This document shows, piece by piece, positions 1 to 8,245 of a stretch of 48,363 nt of DNA. The stretch lies in the NCBI GenBank assembly GCA_031553655.1, contig JAVBLG010000079.1:1-48363 (forward strand), given 5' to 3'. Below the pieces are notes generated by a model that saw only the letters and a program-made list of their open reading frames with translations, was not told the origin of the DNA and searched no databases. The first letter of the stretch is position 1, and each line of letters starts with the position of its first letter. Made by a program: the position numbers and the translations under genes. The DNA is from JAVBLG01 sp031553655. Lineage in GTDB: Bacteria > Desulfobacterota > Desulfovibrionia > Desulfovibrionales > Desulfovibrionaceae.

Positions 1-30
1 AGTCTTATATTCCGTTTGTATGATTTTTAT

Positions 31-582
31 TTAATCAAATTTGTGGTGTTGCTGTTCTGTAACGCGCTGCACATGTTCGTGCCCTCTTTTTTCAAGCTCG
101 GTTTTCAAACCCGTCAGGTCGCATCCGGCCGGAACAAGCACTTCGAAAACGAACATGGCGCGTCTTTGCCCTTCCTTTTCCAGAGTGCCTTTCATATGCT
201 TGATGTTGACGCGGTATCTGGTGAATATTCCGCTGATCGAAGCGATCAGCCCAGGCCGATCCGGCCCGTCCACACATATGACAAAAGGCTCGGCATTGCT
301 GTCGTCTTCCCAGTCTTGCCCTCTGGTGGGGCGGGCCACAATGGAAAGATCCACCACCTTGCCTTCGAGTTCTTCGGTCATTCCTCGGCCAAGCGCGGCC
401 GCATCCACATCATCGGGCGCCTCCACAATGAAAAGAGCCGCGAATTCCCCGGCTAAAATGGTCTGGCTGGCTTCAAGAATATTGCAAGACCATTTTTCCA
501 GAAAAGTTGAAACGGCAAAAACCACTCCGGGGCAATCACGTCCCAAAAAAGAAATCACCAGGTTACGCATTTTAATATCCAT
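31..582 (-). CDS. Two-ACT-domain protein, GcvR-like
   Basis: Protein of 183 residues made almost wholly of two ACT domains. The first runs from about residue 5 to 85 and begins with NLVISFLGRDCPGVVFAVS; the second runs from about 97 to 175 and begins with FVICVDGPDRPGLIASIS. The motif GxDxPGxxxxxS is typical of ACT domains that bind small ligands such as glycine, and two tandem domains with no catalytic domain match the family of the glycine-cleavage repressor GcvR. I infer a regulatory, cytoplasmic role; the ligand and target are unknown. The ATG at 582 has no clear ribosome-binding site, while the in-frame ATG at 570 (MRNLVISFLG) has a weak GGA seven bases before it, so the true start may be 570. 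It is divergent from the amidase gene across an AT-rich spacer. Confidence 0.8.
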   Translation of the reverse strand: MDIKMRNLVISFLGRDCPGVVFAVSTFLEKWSCNILEASQTILAGEFAALFIVEAPDDVDAAALGRGMTEELEGKVVDLSIVARPTRGQDWEDDSNAEPFVICVDGPDRPGLIASISGIFTRYRVNIKHMKGTLEKEGQRRAMFVFEVLVPAGCDLTGLKTELEKRGHEHVQRVTEQQHHKFD

Positions 583-809
583 TGGCGTAAATACGCGCTA
601 AATTGCAGTTACAGAGTTTACGGACAATGGCGGAAAACAGGCTCCGCTTAAGGAAATTTCATAATAAAGAAATTTACAAAAATAAATCTAAAAAAATTAT
701 ATTTTTTTTATTTAATTATATTAGTATATTGATGCCAGACGCGGCGAAAAAGCAATAGCCAATAATCTGTAATTGTGCTACGCTTTGTGGTTATCGGGGG
801 GAAGGTAAG
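583..809. promoter_or_regulatory. AT-rich divergent intergenic region
   Basis: This 227-bp spacer separates two divergently transcribed genes and must hold both promoters. Bases 661-735 are almost pure A and T (runs such as ATTATATTTTTTTTATTTAA), unlike the GC-rich coding DNA on either side. I cannot single out convincing -35/-10 pairs. GAAGG at 801-805 is the ribosome-binding site for the GTG start at 810. Confidence 0.4.
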
Positions 810-2726
810 GTGTCTGTTTCAAAATACGATACGGGCCCTAGGGCCATTACGCGCAGGCTGCGTCCGGCGCTGTGTTTCATTGCGGCCATTTTTCTGCTGA
901 CGGGCATTGCCCTGGGCACCGGCTACGGCTCGCCGCCGCCGGTGGAACAGCGTTATGCCCGGGCCAAGGCGGAAGTTGAGGCGCTCAAATCCGACGCCAA
1001 ACGCAATATATACAGGGCAAGCTGGACAGAGTTAATCAAGGAATTTGACGAAATATACAAACTGGACCCCAAGTGGGCCAACAGACCGGCCGCGCTTTTC
1101 CAGGCGGCGGCCGCCGCCGAGGAATTAGCCAAGCGCTCCCACGCGCGAAATGATTTCAAAGATGCTGCCGAGCGTTTTGAAAATCTGGCCACCAAGCATG
1201 CTTCAAGCAGGCTCGCCGATGACGGCCTGTACCGGGCGGCCGTAATTCGCGGCAAAATTTTAAATGACAAAAAAGGCGCTCTGGCCCTGATCAAGCGTAT
1301 AAAAAATCAGTACGCCAAGGGTGACATGCGCCCCAAGGCCATCGCCCTTGAGGCAGAGCTGGAGGGCGACGCCGATAAAACTCCGCCGGCCAAGGCCGAA
1401 AAAGCTCCGGCCCCTCAAAAAGGCAAGGCTGCGGAAGAACCCAGGGGCGGAAAAAAAGTCACGGAGGAGCGTAAAGCTCCAGCCGGGCAAAAAACGCAAG
1501 CCAGCAAAAGTAAAGCCAAACCTGCTTCCGAGATCAGTCAGATCTCCTGGAACACTCTGGACAAAAAAAGGGTACAGCTCATTATTGAGCTTGATCGTCC
1601 GGCCGCATACAAAATCAGCGTTAAAGACGGCAATCCGGCCAAACGGATTCCGGCCACTCTCCAGCTTGATATCGATAATACCAAGGTACTGCCGCAAATG
1701 AAGGCGGGGGCCAGGGTTTCCGGCAGCATGCTCAGCAAGGTGGCGGTTGACGAAATTAAGGGTGGCGATGCCCGACTGGTTTTCGATTTTTCCAAAATCG
1801 GCCGTTACACGGCCAAGTTGGAACAGCAACCTTTCAGAATAGTCATCATGATTTTTGCTGAAGGGGCCATGCAAAAAAATGAACGGGAAAGGTACTACGG
1901 TCTGCCCAAAAATTTGCAGAACTACCAGCCCAAACTGGCCAGAACCGACAGTAAACCGGGCAAGTCGCAAGTCAGGCAAGTGGTAGCCACCGAAGATTTG
2001 GCCGAGCAACTGGGCCTCACCGTGCAGACCGTGCTTATCGACGCCGGCCACGGCGGTAAAGATCCCGGAGCCGTACACAACAATGTTGTTGAGCGCGACA
2101 TAGCCCTGGACGTTGCCAAAAGGGTGGGCCGACTACTGGCCGACAACGGGTTGAATGTGGAATTCAGCCGCAAGACTGACTCTTACATCGCCCTGACCAG
2201 CCGCACGCGCATGGCCACCGTGAAACGTGTGGACCTTTTTCTTTCCATTCATGTGAATGCGCATAAAGATGTAAATTCCGAAGGGTTCGAAACTTATTAC
2301 CTTGACTTGGCCAGCAATCCGCAAGCATCCAGAGTGGCTATTTTTGAAAACGCCGCCAGCGACCGCAAGCTTGGAGACATGCAGTCGGTGGTGTCAAAAA
2401 TAATGATTAATGCCAAATCATCAGAGTCGCGCCGTCTGGCCCTTGATTTGCAACGTTCCGCTGTTTCGCGCATAAAGAAATCCGGCTACAATGTGCGCGA
2501 CGGCGGGGTGCGAGGCGCGCCTTTCCACGTGCTCATAGGGGCTCCCATGCCTTCGGTGCTGGTGGAAGTGGGCTATTGCACAAATCCTCTGGAAGCCAAA
2601 AATCTGCTCAGCGCCATTTACAGGCAAAAAGTGTCCGAAGGTATTGCCGAAGGAGTGCTGGCCTATAAAAACCGCCTGCAAAGGCGCAGCTCCGCCGAAC
2701 TGGATTTACAGCAAAAAGGTACTTAA
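810..2726 (+). CDS. amiC: Periplasmic N-acetylmuramoyl-L-alanine amidase (AMIN + Amidase_3)
   Basis: Protein of 638 residues that cleaves the amide bond between MurNAc and the peptide stem of peptidoglycan, needed for cell separation. A basic N terminus and hydrophobic stretch at about 18-37 suggest export as an uncleaved or Sec signal. Residues 45-185 are helical and TPR-like, 185-240 form a Lys/Pro/Ala-rich linker, 245-350 resemble an AMIN domain, and 405-620 are the Amidase_3 catalytic domain. The zinc site is visible: H414 in IDAGHGGKDPG, E428 in VVERDIA and H481 in SIHVNAH; the catalytic Glu is E586 in LVEVGYCTNP. The start is a GTG with GAAGG 4 bases upstream. The helical N-terminal region makes it longer than E. 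coli AmiC (about 417). The next gene starts 5 bases downstream, so the two are likely co-transcribed. AmiC is the closest match; AmiA/AmiB cannot be excluded. Confidence 0.9.
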   Translation: MSVSKYDTGPRAITRRLRPALCFIAAIFLLTGIALGTGYGSPPPVEQRYARAKAEVEALKSDAKRNIYRASWTELIKEFDEIYKLDPKWANRPAALFQAAAAAEELAKRSHARNDFKDAAERFENLATKHASSRLADDGLYRAAVIRGKILNDKKGALALIKRIKNQYAKGDMRPKAIALEAELEGDADKTPPAKAEKAPAPQKGKAAEEPRGGKKVTEERKAPAGQKTQASKSKAKPASEISQISWNTLDKKRVQLIIELDRPAAYKISVKDGNPAKRIPATLQLDIDNTKVLPQMKAGARVSGSMLSKVAVDEIKGGDARLVFDFSKIGRYTAKLEQQPFRIVIMIFAEGAMQKNERERYYGLPKNLQNYQPKLARTDSKPGKSQVRQVVATEDLAEQLGLTVQTVLIDAGHGGKDPGAVHNNVVERDIALDVAKRVGRLLADNGLNVEFSRKTDSYIALTSRTRMATVKRVDLFLSIHVNAHKDVNSEGFETYYLDLASNPQASRVAIFENAASDRKLGDMQSVVSKIMINAKSSESRRLALDLQRSAVSRIKKSGYNVRDGGVRGAPFHVLIGAPMPSVLVEVGYCTNPLEAKNLLSAIYRQKVSEGIAEGVLAYKNRLQRRSSAELDLQQKGT

Positions 2727-2731
2727 AACGA

Positions 2732-3955
2732 ATGCAATATAAAGCCGCAGAAACGCTGCCGACCGAAGAAGCCGCGCGGCGCATTGACGTATGCCGGGCC
2801 CATCTGGCCGCCATGGAACCACAGGTTTCGGGTCTGCTCATTTTTTCGCGCCTGAATCTTTACTATTTCACCGGGTCTTACGCTCAGGGCATGCTATGGC
2901 TGCCTCTCTCGGGTCAGCCGGTGCTCATGGTCCGCCGGGGGCACGAACGTTGCCGTCTGGAAAGCCCGCTGCAAAATATTGTCCCCTTCCGTTCTTACGG
3001 AGATATAGTCGGCATCTGCGCCGACAGCGGCTCGCCTATATCCGGACGAGTAGCCGCTGAAATGGGCGGACTGTCATGGACGCTGAGCAATCTGCTGCGG
3101 AGCAAGCTTAAAGATTTGGAGTTTGTTTCCGGAGATATGGCCATCACCAGGACCAGAGCGGTTAAAAGCTCCTGGGAGCTGGCCAAGATGCGGCTGGCGG
3201 GACAAAGACACAGCGCCTTTTATCAGGAGCTGGCCGCCCACATCAAGCCGGGCATGAGCGAATTGGAAATGTCGCACACAGCCTACTCCATGCTTCTGCG
3301 GGCCGGGCACAGCGGAGTGTCGCGGCTGTCCGGTCTGGGTGACGAGCTGGTGCTGGGGCATATGGCTGTTGGCGACAATGCCGGTTATCCCAGTCATTTT
3401 GACGGCGTAATGGGTCTTATGGGCGTGCACCCCGCCGCCCCTTTCATGGGCAATGCCGGAAGCATATGGGGAAAAAAACAGCTCTTGGCCATAGATTTTT
3501 CCTTTGTGCTTGAGGGTTACAATTCCGACAAAACCCGAATTTACTGGTCAGGTTCGCCCGATTCCCTGCCGGATGAAGTACGCCGTGCCCATGAGGTTTG
3601 CCTGAGCGTACAGGATATGGCCGCAAGCAGCCTGAAGCCGGGCGCGGTTCCCTCGTCCATATATGAAAAAGCCCTGACCATGGCCGAACAGGCCGGATAC
3701 AAGGACACCTTCATGGGGCACGGGGCCAACAAGGTGCAATTCATCGGACACGGCATAGGCTTGGCTATTGATGAATATCCGGCCTTTGCCAGACGTTTTG
3801 ACTCTCCTCTGGAAGAAGGCATGACAGTGGCCCTGGAGCCTAAAATTTTCCTGCCCGGCTTTGGCCTGACCGGCGTAGAAGACACCTTTGAAATTACCGC
3901 CAACGGCGCTTCATGCCTGAGCGGCGGCGAACGCAACATAATTTTTGTGGATTAG
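2732..3955 (+). CDS. M24 family metallopeptidase (Xaa-Pro aminopeptidase-like)
   Basis: Protein of 407 residues with a creatinase-type N-terminal domain (about 1-145) and a pita-bread M24 catalytic domain (about 150-400). All five metal ligands of the family can be placed: D255 and D266 (IDFSFVLEGYNSDKTR), H340 in FIGHGIGLAIDEYP, E369 in VALEPK and E383 in TGVEDTFEI. It should therefore be an active cytoplasmic dinuclear-metal peptidase acting on Xaa-Pro bonds. No signal peptide is seen. The start is the ATG at 2732, five bases after the amidase stop, with AAAGGT at 2715-2720 as a distant ribosome-binding site. The TAG stop is the first three bases of a dispersed repeat that occurs elsewhere in the window, including the stop of the porin gene at 48205. 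Confidence 0.88.
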   Translation: MQYKAAETLPTEEAARRIDVCRAHLAAMEPQVSGLLIFSRLNLYYFTGSYAQGMLWLPLSGQPVLMVRRGHERCRLESPLQNIVPFRSYGDIVGICADSGSPISGRVAAEMGGLSWTLSNLLRSKLKDLEFVSGDMAITRTRAVKSSWELAKMRLAGQRHSAFYQELAAHIKPGMSELEMSHTAYSMLLRAGHSGVSRLSGLGDELVLGHMAVGDNAGYPSHFDGVMGLMGVHPAAPFMGNAGSIWGKKQLLAIDFSFVLEGYNSDKTRIYWSGSPDSLPDEVRRAHEVCLSVQDMAASSLKPGAVPSSIYEKALTMAEQAGYKDTFMGHGANKVQFIGHGIGLAIDEYPAFARRFDSPLEEGMTVALEPKIFLPGFGLTGVEDTFEITANGASCLSGGERNIIFVD

Positions 3956-4085
3956 AGCGTTTTGCGAGAGATAGGGAGAGCGTGGACAAGGACACAGCAA
4001 ACGCTTTTTTTGCAAGATGAGCGGATTTTATCGCATTAAGCAAAAAAAGCGTTTGAAGAAGCCATTGTTCACGCTCTTCCTATTT
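3953..4085. repeat. Long imperfect inverted repeat between convergent genes
   Basis: A nested palindrome fills the gap between two convergent genes. The inner arms CAAACGCTTTTTTTGC (3998-4013) and GCAAAAAAAGCGTTTG (4040-4055) are a perfect 16-bp match. Outside them, 3971-3984 (ATAGGGAGAGCGTG) pairs with 4070-4083 with one mismatch. The structure begins with TAGAGCGTTTTGCGA, the same opening as the 92-bp repeat at 48205. It may end transcription in both directions; the inner arm gives a U-run on either strand. Confidence 0.7.
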
Positions 4086-4508
4086 CTTTTCCGGCAACTC
4101 TATGACCAGCCTTTCCCCCGCCTTCTCCGGAGCCTTACCCAGGCACATGGTCTGGCAGAAGTCCCCTTCTATATCCAGATAATTGGTAGTGATGAGGTAG
4201 GAACAGGGCTTGTCCGGGCGGCCCCATTCGGCGGGCAGTGAGGCTTTCACGGGAATATCGAACACTATGGTCAGACCGCGTTCGTCGGTGCTGAGGGATT
4301 TGAATTCAAGCTGCTCTCCATAACGTCCCAGGCCGGGGCATTTAGGCAGGATGCGGGCCACACTCTGCCCTAGCTCTTTCTTTTTGTCCGCCGGAAAATC
4401 AGCGGCCGGATTTATGGTCAAGGTTCCCTGGCGAGGTGTGGAACAATATGTTATGCCCAAAGCCAGGCCGATACAGGCCAAAATAATGAACACTATCATT
4501 TTAATCAT
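4080..4508 (-). CDS. Small anchored or exported protein, unknown function
   Basis: Protein of 142 residues that I do not recognise. It begins with a hydrophobic segment (MIKMIVFIILACIGLALGI) that is a membrane anchor or signal peptide, followed by a soluble domain of about 115 residues with four cysteines; CSTP near residue 20 is not a convincing lipobox. The ATG at 4508 is chosen because the hydrophobic segment follows at once and AGGA lies about 7 bases upstream; an earlier in-frame start at 4625 would add 39 residues overlapping the divergent gene. The stop codon lies inside the palindrome that ends the convergent peptidase gene. Confidence 0.65.
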   Translation of the reverse strand: MIKMIVFIILACIGLALGITYCSTPRQGTLTINPAADFPADKKKELGQSVARILPKCPGLGRYGEQLEFKSLSTDERGLTIVFDIPVKASLPAEWGRPDKPCSYLITTNYLDIEGDFCQTMCLGKAPEKAGERLVIELPEKK

Positions 4509-4532
4509 GTTTTTTCCTGGTAGGTTATTAAG

Positions 4533-4721
4533 ATGAAAATTTACAGCGAGAATATCCTGACGGCCCCGGACACGGAAAATGTGTGTTGGTGCTCCGGAGT
4601 GACCAAGGGGGAGGTGCTGAAGCAAGTAGCCCTTGGGGCACGCAGCCTTGAAGATATAAAAAAGGCCACAGGGGCATGCACCATTGCCCGTTGCCAGGAA
4701 AAAAACCCGCGCGGCAGGTGA
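4533..4721 (+). CDS. Stand-alone BFD-type [2Fe-2S]-binding protein
   Basis: Protein of 62 residues matching a Fer2_BFD domain with almost nothing else. The four cluster cysteines are C18 and C20 in VCWCSGVTKGEV and C49 and C54 in GACTIARCQ, the CxC...CxxxxC pattern of bacterioferritin-associated ferredoxin and of the BFD domains in NirB and NasB. It probably carries a [2Fe-2S] cluster and passes electrons to an unidentified partner; no bacterioferritin is nearby. It is divergent from the small anchored protein gene with only 24 bp between the start codons. The ATG follows a weak GGTAGG. A strong hairpin terminator lies about 80 bases after the stop. Confidence 0.75.
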   Translation: MKIYSENILTAPDTENVCWCSGVTKGEVLKQVALGARSLEDIKKATGACTIARCQEKNPRGR

Positions 4722-4739
4722 TGCTCGCGGGAAATCGTC

Positions 4740-4768
4740 ATTCTTCTCGGGAAGAAGAATAACATTTT
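4740..4768 (+). terminator. Short hairpin after the BFD gene
   Basis: ATTCTTCT (4740-4747) and AGAAGAAT (4753-4760) form a perfect 8-bp stem with a five-base loop, followed by AACATTTTT. It starts 19 bases after the BFD stop codon and may be a first, weak terminator ahead of the stronger one at 4802. Confidence 0.4.
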
Positions 4769-4801
4769 TCAGCCGCCAATAAAAGATTAAAGCTCCAAAA
4801 T

Positions 4802-4840
4802 AAACCGCCTGCGGGAGATAGTATTCCGCAGGCGGTTTTT
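4802..4840. terminator. Bidirectional intrinsic terminator
   Basis: Perfect 13-bp stem AAACCGCCTGCGG (4802-4814) with CCGCAGGCGGTTT (4826-4838), an 11-base loop, and a run of five T at the 3' side. It lies between the plus-strand BFD gene and the end of the minus-strand TPR gene, and an A-rich left flank gives a U-rich tail on the minus strand too. Confidence 0.85.
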
Positions 4841-4880
4841 ATTATAAGCCGATAAAATCACGTTGCGCCGACAATCCGGA

Positions 4881-5480
4881 TCAGTCCTTCTTGCTCAGCT
4901 CCTCGCGCTTTTTACTCACATCTTCAAACAGTTCGGCCATATCCTGCATATCCGGCGCTTCTTCCATGCCGCGCTTCAAATAGGGATAAGCGCGGCGCAC
5001 CTCGCCGGCTTCGGCCAGAGCCTGTCCAATCAAGAAAAAAAGCCGCTGCTCATCCTTGTAATTGCTCAAAGCCTCGGTAAATGCGGCGTCCGCCTCGGAA
5101 ACTCGGTTCTGGGCCAGATGCCTCAGCCCCTCATTATAACAACGGTCAAGACGCATTTTGCGGGCAAGAATTTCCTCGTGGGCTTCCTGATCGACTTTTT
5201 CCTTGATCTCTTTATACGCCATAATCAATTGCGTGTAGATCAGCTTTTCCTGCCCGGGAGTGTAGACAAGAGGAGTCTTGACTGCCTCTTTTATCTGAGG
5301 ATCGCGGGCCAAAAGCTGAACCGTCTCCCGTATGTACCCGCGCAATTCCGAGGTAGTTGGAGCGACGCCCCCCATTTCCTTGAAGGCAGTTATAGCGCAC
5401 ACCAGAGCGCGCAATGTTTCCCCACGCAGATAATGGGGTTTTACCCGTGCGAATTCTTCACGAACTTTACGTATATCCAT
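4881..5480 (-). CDS. TPR-like helical protein
   Basis: Cytoplasmic protein of 199 residues, all helical. Residues 110-185 contain two or three TPR-like helix pairs (GLRHLAQNRVSEADAAFTEA and GQALAEAGEVRRAYPYLKRG). The N-terminal 100 residues are a charged helical region I do not recognise. TPR proteins are scaffolds, so the partner decides the role and is not known. The ATG at 5480 is preferred over an in-frame GTG at 5489; neither has a clear ribosome-binding site. It follows bamA after about 50 bp in the same direction. That gap holds a 17-bp palindrome (TTGGAAAATATTTCCAA, 5495-5511). Confidence 0.75.
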   Translation of the reverse strand: MDIRKVREEFARVKPHYLRGETLRALVCAITAFKEMGGVAPTTSELRGYIRETVQLLARDPQIKEAVKTPLVYTPGQEKLIYTQLIMAYKEIKEKVDQEAHEEILARKMRLDRCYNEGLRHLAQNRVSEADAAFTEALSNYKDEQRLFFLIGQALAEAGEVRRAYPYLKRGMEEAPDMQDMAELFEDVSKKREELSKKD

Positions 5481-5530
5481 TCCGTTCACACCAGTTGGAA
5501 AATATTTCCAAACTCGATTTTTCTGAAATT

Positions 5531-8245
5531 CTAGAAAAAGTGGCCCATAGTAAATTCAAAGCGGCCGCCAGTATATTCCTTGTCGTAGTTTTCTGTCAGT
5601 GGCACACCATAAGCTATGCGCAAATCCCCCATAGGAGAGCGCCAGCGTAGTTCCAGACCAGCCGACCAGAGCAACGGCCTGTCGTTCAATTCCATGTAGC
5701 GCGAATCCAGGTTGAAGCCAAAGTCGGTGAAGGGTACCAAGGCCAGGCCAAGCTCTTTCTGGAAGGTCCAGATGTATTCCACGTTGCCCACGCCCATGCG
5801 GTCGCCACCGATGTGGTCCCAATATTTGGGATCGCGCGGCGAGGCATTAGTGTAGCTGTAACCGCGGATGGTGTCTATGCCGCCCACCCAGAAACGCTCA
5901 AACACGGGCACAGGGGTACCGGGTTCGTTTTCCCACACACCGCCAAGGCGACCGCGCACGTGGGCGGTGTGCCCCGGCAAGAAGCTGTAAAACATCTGCC
6001 AGTCGGCGACTGCCTTGACAAAGTTATCGTCGCCGCCGATGCCGCCGCCACCGTATTCGGTGAAGAATCTGGTTATGGTGCCCTTGGTGGGGCGTTCGCG
6101 ATTGTCCGTAGTGTCGCGGGTAAAGCTGCCGCGCACCGCGCTCGTCCAGTTGTAGCCCTGGTAGTCGGAGATGGAACGCGAAGCGTAAGAAGATATGTCG
6201 TAGAGGTTGTATCTTTCCAGACGGTAGGAAAGTCCGACGGTGCTGTATTCGCCAACGGGATAGGCCACACGTATGGTGTCACCCACGGTTTCCTTGGTAA
6301 AGTCGTCCCAATGGTCAACGGTATAGTACATATCGTTGCCGAGCAGCAGTTCCGTGTCATTCACTCTGGGGTTGGTCAGTGAGAATATGCCCGAAGTGCG
6401 CCGCCAGGAGAAGAAGCCCTGCAACTGGGCCCAATAGCCCTTGCCGAAAAGGTTGCGCTCCATAATCGAGGCGCTTACCCCCACGTCATAGAAGGTAGAG
6501 TAACCGATGCCGCCCATGATTGAGCCGGTATTGTCCTCTTTTACCTTCATTTTAAGGTCAACTTCGTCAGGCACGTCGGTGGGCACCAGTTCGGAGTCCA
6601 CGCTCTTGAAATAGCGTAGTCTGGTCAAGCGTTCGTTACTGCGCCGCAGCTTGGCCCCGTCGTATTGATCACCGTCGGCCAGACGCATTTCGCGCAAAAT
6701 CACGTTGTCGCGTGTTTTCGCATTGCCTTCCACCGACACCCGGCGGATGAAGACTTTCTGCTTCTTGTTGATAATGTAGGCCACGTTCACAACAGGATCT
6801 TCGCCCTCGGGCTTGAACACCTTGCTGTCCACCTCGGCAAAAGCATAGCCGTAGTCGCCGTAGAATTGAGTGAGGCGCTTGGTGTCTTCCTGCATCACGT
6901 TAACAGAAAAATAGGTCTTTTCTTTCTTGTGCTCGGGCAGTTTGATAACCTGCTTGAGGCGCTCCTCAGTATCGATGAGTTCGCCTTCAAAGACGATTTC
7001 ACCCAGCTTGTAGCGGCGTCCTTCGTTCACAGTATAGGTGATCACAATCCCGTCGGGGTCGTAGGTAACCTTGGGGGCGGACACCTGAATATCGATAAAG
7101 CCCTCGTTCATGCCGTAGGCGGCAATGGCGTTGGAGTCTCGGTCGAGATATTCGTCTTTCAACACGCCGGTGCCGGTGAAGAATGAAAGCATGCCGCGCG
7201 GGCGCAAAGCCATATAATCTTCAAGATCGCCCTTTTTGATCTCCTTCAGGCCTTCCACGTCAACGCGTTTGATGTAAAGCTTCTTGCCTTCAACCACATT
7301 GAGAGTGAGCACCGAGCCTGTACCGCCGGGGCGTTGTTCGATCTTGTGGTTAACCGTGGCCAGATAGTAGCCTTCCTTACGATAAAGCTCGGTAACCTTC
7401 TGCATGTCGTCGGCCAAAACTTTCTCGTTGAGTACCGAACCGGTTTTGGTGCTCATAGCCGCGATGATGTCGTCGCGGCTTACCTTATCAGAACCGTCCA
7501 CAATAATATTGTCGATGCGCGGCTTTTCCTGAACAGTAAAAACCAGCACCTTGCCGCCCTGCTCCAAGCTGGCGTGCACGTCGCTGAAGTAGCCCATGTC
7601 CCACACGCGGCGCACTTCGTCGTTTATGGCTTTTTCATCAGGATTGTCGCCCTTGCGGATGGAAAGGCGCATGAGCACCACGTCGGGGTCAAGCACCTTG
7701 GTTCCGCGCACTTGTATGTCGGTAAGGCCACCGCCGGGCACCCTGGGCGCTTCCCCTTCCACGCCGGCGGCGGATGCGCCGGGCGCAGGCAATTCGGCCA
7801 CCAGGCGCTCAACAAGTTCGTCCACAGCGGGCAGCAAGTTAATCAGGCCGCTTTTTTGCACCGCCACATGCTTTTCTTCGCCGCCACGCGCGGAAACAAG
7901 AAAGCCGTCAAGGGTGAAAGCATCGCCGAGCTGATTGAAATTTCCATACAGGGCATACGCGGATCCGCCGGCTCTGGAGCGCGCCGCCGCAGAACTTTGG
8001 GCTTCGCCGCGCTGCACATTGGCTCTAAAGCCGCGTACGGTCAGACGTTGGGCAATGAGCTTCGGCAAGTCTTCCTTTACTCCGGCCATGTCGGCCGCAT
8101 TAACGCCAAAGGAGAAAACAGCCACCGAAGGGGCCGAAGGCGCAGCCGCGCGGCTCTGCCGCCGTTGCGCCGCTTCAGCTTGCGGGCAAATCGAAAGTAA
8201 AAGGAATAAAAAAGCAAAAAGTCCGCTAATTTGCCGATATTTCAT
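5531..8245 (-). CDS. bamA: BamA, outer membrane protein assembly factor
   Basis: Protein of 904 residues that folds and inserts beta-barrel proteins into the outer membrane. A signal peptide (about 1-27) is followed by an extra domain (about 32-155), a Pro/Gly-rich linker, five POTRA domains (about 174-555, starting TDIQVRGTKVLDPD) and the 16-strand barrel. The lid-loop motif is IRGYSY, and the C terminus FEFTMGHFF is a typical beta-signal ending in Phe. E. coli BamA is about 810 residues, and the excess is the N-terminal domain. The ATG at 8245 is chosen over the upstream TTG at 8269 because AGGGG lies 8 bases before it and the signal peptide then starts cleanly. It overlaps the last 20 bases of lolD, so translation is probably coupled. 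Confidence 0.95.
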   Translation of the reverse strand: MKYRQISGLFAFLFLLLSICPQAEAAQRRQSRAAAPSAPSVAVFSFGVNAADMAGVKEDLPKLIAQRLTVRGFRANVQRGEAQSSAAARSRAGGSAYALYGNFNQLGDAFTLDGFLVSARGGEEKHVAVQKSGLINLLPAVDELVERLVAELPAPGASAAGVEGEAPRVPGGGLTDIQVRGTKVLDPDVVLMRLSIRKGDNPDEKAINDEVRRVWDMGYFSDVHASLEQGGKVLVFTVQEKPRIDNIIVDGSDKVSRDDIIAAMSTKTGSVLNEKVLADDMQKVTELYRKEGYYLATVNHKIEQRPGGTGSVLTLNVVEGKKLYIKRVDVEGLKEIKKGDLEDYMALRPRGMLSFFTGTGVLKDEYLDRDSNAIAAYGMNEGFIDIQVSAPKVTYDPDGIVITYTVNEGRRYKLGEIVFEGELIDTEERLKQVIKLPEHKKEKTYFSVNVMQEDTKRLTQFYGDYGYAFAEVDSKVFKPEGEDPVVNVAYIINKKQKVFIRRVSVEGNAKTRDNVILREMRLADGDQYDGAKLRRSNERLTRLRYFKSVDSELVPTDVPDEVDLKMKVKEDNTGSIMGGIGYSTFYDVGVSASIMERNLFGKGYWAQLQGFFSWRRTSGIFSLTNPRVNDTELLLGNDMYYTVDHWDDFTKETVGDTIRVAYPVGEYSTVGLSYRLERYNLYDISSYASRSISDYQGYNWTSAVRGSFTRDTTDNRERPTKGTITRFFTEYGGGGIGGDDNFVKAVADWQMFYSFLPGHTAHVRGRLGGVWENEPGTPVPVFERFWVGGIDTIRGYSYTNASPRDPKYWDHIGGDRMGVGNVEYIWTFQKELGLALVPFTDFGFNLDSRYMELNDRPLLWSAGLELRWRSPMGDLRIAYGVPLTENYDKEYTGGRFEFTMGHFF

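Noticed and set aside
1260..2078. A 272-codon frame antisense to the amidase gene
   Set aside because: The plus-strand frame carries the complete zinc site and the antisense product has no recognisable domain.
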